DNA of 33,335 nt from Nemertoderma westbladi (lineage: Eukaryota > Xenacoelomorpha > Nemertodermatida > Nemertodermatidae): assembly GCA_032718475.1 (NCBI GenBank), contig JAUCBJ010002696.1:1-33335 (forward strand), given 5' to 3'. This document shows positions 31,430 through 33,335 of this stretch, one piece after another. Each line of letters starts with the position of its first letter. Position 1 is the first letter of the stretch. A model generated the notes under the pieces. That model did no database searches. It saw only the letters and a program-made list of their open reading frames with translations, and was not told where the DNA came from. Made by a program: the position numbers and the translations under genes.

Positions 31430-31479
31430 CCAGCGCTATACGTACGTTTCGGGCTAACAGGCCTCATTAGTAGCGCTAA
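31430..31479 (-). ncRNA. Type I hammerhead ribozyme, unit 1 (degenerate core)
   Basis: It has the same layout as the other four but the core reads CTAATGA instead of CTGATGA, changing the catalytic G5, and stem II has a GGCC/GCCC mismatch. Given the known requirement for G5 it should not cleave. Confidence 0.8.
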
Positions 31480-31738
31480 CCAGCTCAGCCACTAGCCCCT
31501 GAACTTCTCACTCCCACATAATCCACTTCTATTGAACGGGCAGTCTTAAGTTGCATATATTCTATCTCTAACAGCGGACCTAACGGCCTCAAGTATGCTA
31601 GAGTGAAACAGGAGGGAAGTACAAATAAATAAATATTCAGCTCGGTATTGCTGCCAGGTGATATTAATTAAATAAATTGGAGATGAGCTGTTGCAACTGT
31701 AATTAAAGGTGTAATATTATGGGTTTGTTCAGAAGTGG

Positions 31739-31831
31739 AAAAAATGGGAGCGCGTCACCGGGGGTTGAACCAGCGCTATACGTACGTTTCGGCCTAACAG
31801 GCCTCATCAGTAGCGCTAACCAGCTCAGCCA
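31739..31831 (-). promoter_or_regulatory. tRNA-like Pol III elements around the ribozyme (shown for unit 2; repeated in every unit)
   Basis: On the minus strand, TGGCTGAGCTGG (31831-31820) matches the tRNA A-box pattern and continues as GTTAGCGC exactly as in several tRNAs. GGTTCAACCCC (31771-31761) matches the B box apart from one missing base. AAAAAA at 31739-31744 is a T6 terminator on the minus strand. The hammerhead fills the space where a tRNA would have its anticodon and variable arms. A Pol III transcript would be about 105 nt. The same sites recur 340, 680 and 1020 bp further. Confidence 0.6.
31770..31819 (-). ncRNA. Type I hammerhead ribozyme, unit 2 (intact)
   Basis: On the minus strand: stem I 5' strand TTAGCGCTA, core CTGATGA, stem II GGCC-TGTTA-GGCC, core GAAA, a very short stem III CG-TA-CG, then TA and the stem I 3' strand TAGCGCTGG. 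Stem I pairs over nine positions with two G-T wobbles. All invariant core residues are present. The expected cut lies after the A17 equivalent, between 31779 and 31778. The tiny stem III is typical of animal type I hammerheads, which are thought to act better as dimers. Confidence 0.9.
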
Positions 31832-32109
31832 CTAGCCCCTGACACTCACAGTCCCACCTAATCCACTTCTATTGAACGGGCAGTCTTAAGTTGCATATAT
31901 TCTATCTCTAACAGCGGACCTAACGGCCTCAAGTATGCTAGAGTGAAACAGGAGGGAAGTACAAATAAATAAATATTCAGCTCGGTATTGCTGCCAGGTG
32001 ATATTAATTAAATAAATTGGAGATGAGCTGTTGCAACTGTAATTAAAGGTGTAATATTATGGGTTTGTTCAGAAGTGGAAAAAATGGGAGCGCGTCACCG
32101 GGGGTTGAA

Positions 32110-32159
32110 CCAGCGCTATACGTACGTTTCGGCCTAACAGGCCTCATCAGTAGCGCTAA
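32110..32159 (-). ncRNA. Type I hammerhead ribozyme, unit 3 (intact)
   Basis: Identical to unit 2, 340 bp further. Core CTGATGA and GAAA intact; expected cut between 32119 and 32118. Confidence 0.9.
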
Positions 32160-32449
32160 CCAGCTCAGCCACTAGCCCCTGACACTCACAGTCCCACCTA
32201 ATCCACTTCTATTGAACGGGCAGTCTTAAGTTGCATATATTCTATCTCTAACAGCGGACCTAACGGCCTCAAGTATGCTAGAGTGAAACAGGAGGGAAGT
32301 ACAAATAAATAAATATTCAGCTCGGTATTGCTGCCAGGTGATATTAATTAAATAAATTGGAGATGAGCTGTTGCAACTGTAATTAAAGGTGTAATATTAT
32401 GGGTTTGTTCAGAAGTGGAAAAAATGGGAGCGCGTCACCGGGGGTTGAA

Positions 32450-32499
32450 CCAGCGCTATACGTACGTTTCGGCCTAACAGGCCTCATCAGTAGCGCTAA
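32450..32499 (-). ncRNA. Type I hammerhead ribozyme, unit 4 (intact)
   Basis: Identical to unit 2. Core CTGATGA and GAAA intact; expected cut between 32459 and 32458. Confidence 0.9.
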
Positions 32500-32789
32500 C
32501 CAGCTCAGCCACTAGCCCCTGACACTCACAGTCCCACCTAATCCACTTCTATTGAACGGGCAGTCTTAAGTTGCATATATTCTATCTCTAACAGCGGACC
32601 TAACGGCCTCAAGTATGCTAGAGTGAAACAGGAGGGAAGTACAAATAAATAAATATTCAGCTCGGTATTGCTGCCAGGTGATATTAATTAAATAAATTGG
32701 AGATGAGCTGTTGCAACTGTAATTAAAGGTGTAATATTATGGGTTTGTTCAGAAGTGGAAAAAATGGGAGCGCGTCACCGGGGGTTGAA

Positions 32790-32839
32790 CCAGCGCTATA
32801 CGTACGTTTCGGCCTAACAGGCCTCATCAGTAGCGCTAA
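32790..32839 (-). ncRNA. Type I hammerhead ribozyme, unit 5 (intact)
   Basis: Identical to unit 2. It is the 5'-most unit on the minus strand. Core CTGATGA and GAAA intact; expected cut between 32799 and 32798. Confidence 0.9.
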
Positions 32840-33100
32840 CCAGCTCAGCCACTAGCCCCTGACACTCACAGTCCCACCTAATCCACTTCTATTGAACGGG
32901 CAGTCTTAAGTTGCATATATTCTATCTCTAACAGCGGACCTAACGGCCTCAAGTATGCTAGAGTGAAACAGGAGGGAAGTACAAATAAATAAATATTCAG
33001 CTCGGTATTGCTGCCAGGTGATATTAATTAAATAAATTGGAGATGAGCTGTTGCAACTGTAATTAAAGGTGTAATATTATGGGTTTGTTCAACAGCAGCT

Positions 33101-33133
33101 CAACAGCTCATCTCCAATTTATTTAATTAATAT
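33101..33133. repeat. 33-bp inverted copy of the array monomer at the array end
   Basis: These 33 bp are the exact reverse complement of 33021-33053 in the last unit (ATATTAATTAAATAAATTGG and on through GAGATGAGCTGTTG), with a 47-nt loop between. Beyond it the sequence to 33335 is AT-rich and shows nothing recognisable. Confidence 0.9.
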
Positions 33134-33335
33134 TTATTATACATGATTATGCTAATGTAATGTACTTATTTTACAAAATATATTTACTTATTTGTGTTAT
33201 TTATACTTATAGGTGTTTTATTTATTAGTTATAATTTGATTTATATTTCTCGGTATTGTGATGAACTACTATGTATCGACGGAAAATGAATTTCTTGAGG
33301 TGATTGTACGAGCTTGACACGTTGGCAGGTACTGC

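Larger units (their letters stand above)
31331..33096 (-). repeat. Hammerhead-ribozyme tandem array (retrozyme-like), 340-bp period, five units
   Basis: Anchor word CGCG(T/C)CACCGGGGGTTGAAC starts at 31411, 31751, 32091, 32431 and 32771, so the period is 340 bp. Units 2-5 appear identical base for base; unit 1 differs at scattered sites and its upstream flank decays into unrelated sequence near 31380. Each unit encodes on the minus strand an A box, a type I hammerhead ribozyme, a B box and a T6 run, plus about 240 bp without an ORF. Tandem units with one type I hammerhead each are the defining layout of the retrozyme family reported in plants and animals, whose transcripts self-cut to monomers that circularise. 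Function here is inferred. Confidence 0.85.

Noticed and set aside
31739-31843. Functional tRNA genes in the 340-bp units
   Set aside because: There is no anticodon arm and no acceptor-stem partner for AGGGGCT. The middle is occupied by the hammerhead core, so only the promoter-like boxes remain.
31411-32780. CRISPR-like array, because of regularly spaced identical repeats
   Set aside because: The whole 340-bp unit is repeated, there are no variable spacers, and the host is clearly eukaryotic.

Overview
This is a repeat-rich window of eukaryotic nuclear DNA, probably from a marine invertebrate. The evidence is AT-rich intergenic DNA, a 15-kb multi-exon receptor gene with GT-AG introns, LINE and tRNA-derived SINE relics, minisatellites and frequent TAGGCCTA-type words. 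I lean weakly to an echinoderm or similar deuterostome and cannot name the species.

There are two cellular genes, both on the minus strand. The first is an intact, single-exon, 441-residue major facilitator transporter of the SLC18B1 (vesicular polyamine transporter) type at 4662-5987. A direct segmental duplication (1678-2549 and 3965-4958) has left a 3'-end pseudogene copy of it. The second is a class A biogenic-amine GPCR (dopamine D1 / octopamine-beta / beta-adrenergic-like), reconstructed from six exons between 25632 and 10648. The reading phase matches at all five junctions and the exons give 360 residues from TM1 to the stop. Its N-terminal exon was not found.

Mobile DNA fills most of the rest. 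One LINE family with a (TAG)n tail is present three times: at 1-683, at 12962-14994 and at 29657-31330. The middle copy sits inside a 17-bp minisatellite, carries a nested 0.37-kb inverted-repeat element and has a 179-bp foreign insert. There is a foldback-like element at 684-1668 with inverted arms built of 17-bp and 51-bp modules. Two related piggyBac-like non-autonomous elements lie in GPCR introns, both with TTAA-type ends and long G runs. The window also holds an L2/CR1-like LINE 3' end, tRNA-derived SINEs, a second LINE C-terminus, a 63-bp minisatellite and many poly-G/poly-C tracts.

The most striking system is at 31331-33096. It is a tandem array with a 340-bp period in which every unit encodes, on the minus strand, a type I hammerhead ribozyme placed exactly between a tRNA-like A box and B box and followed by a T6 run. 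Four units look identical with intact catalytic cores; the outermost fifth unit has lost core residue G5. This matches the architecture of metazoan retrozyme-like circular-RNA retroelements, and the tRNA-like / hammerhead fusion deserves attention. The array lies directly 5' (minus strand) of a LINE reverse transcriptase ORF and ends in a 33-bp inverted copy of its own monomer.
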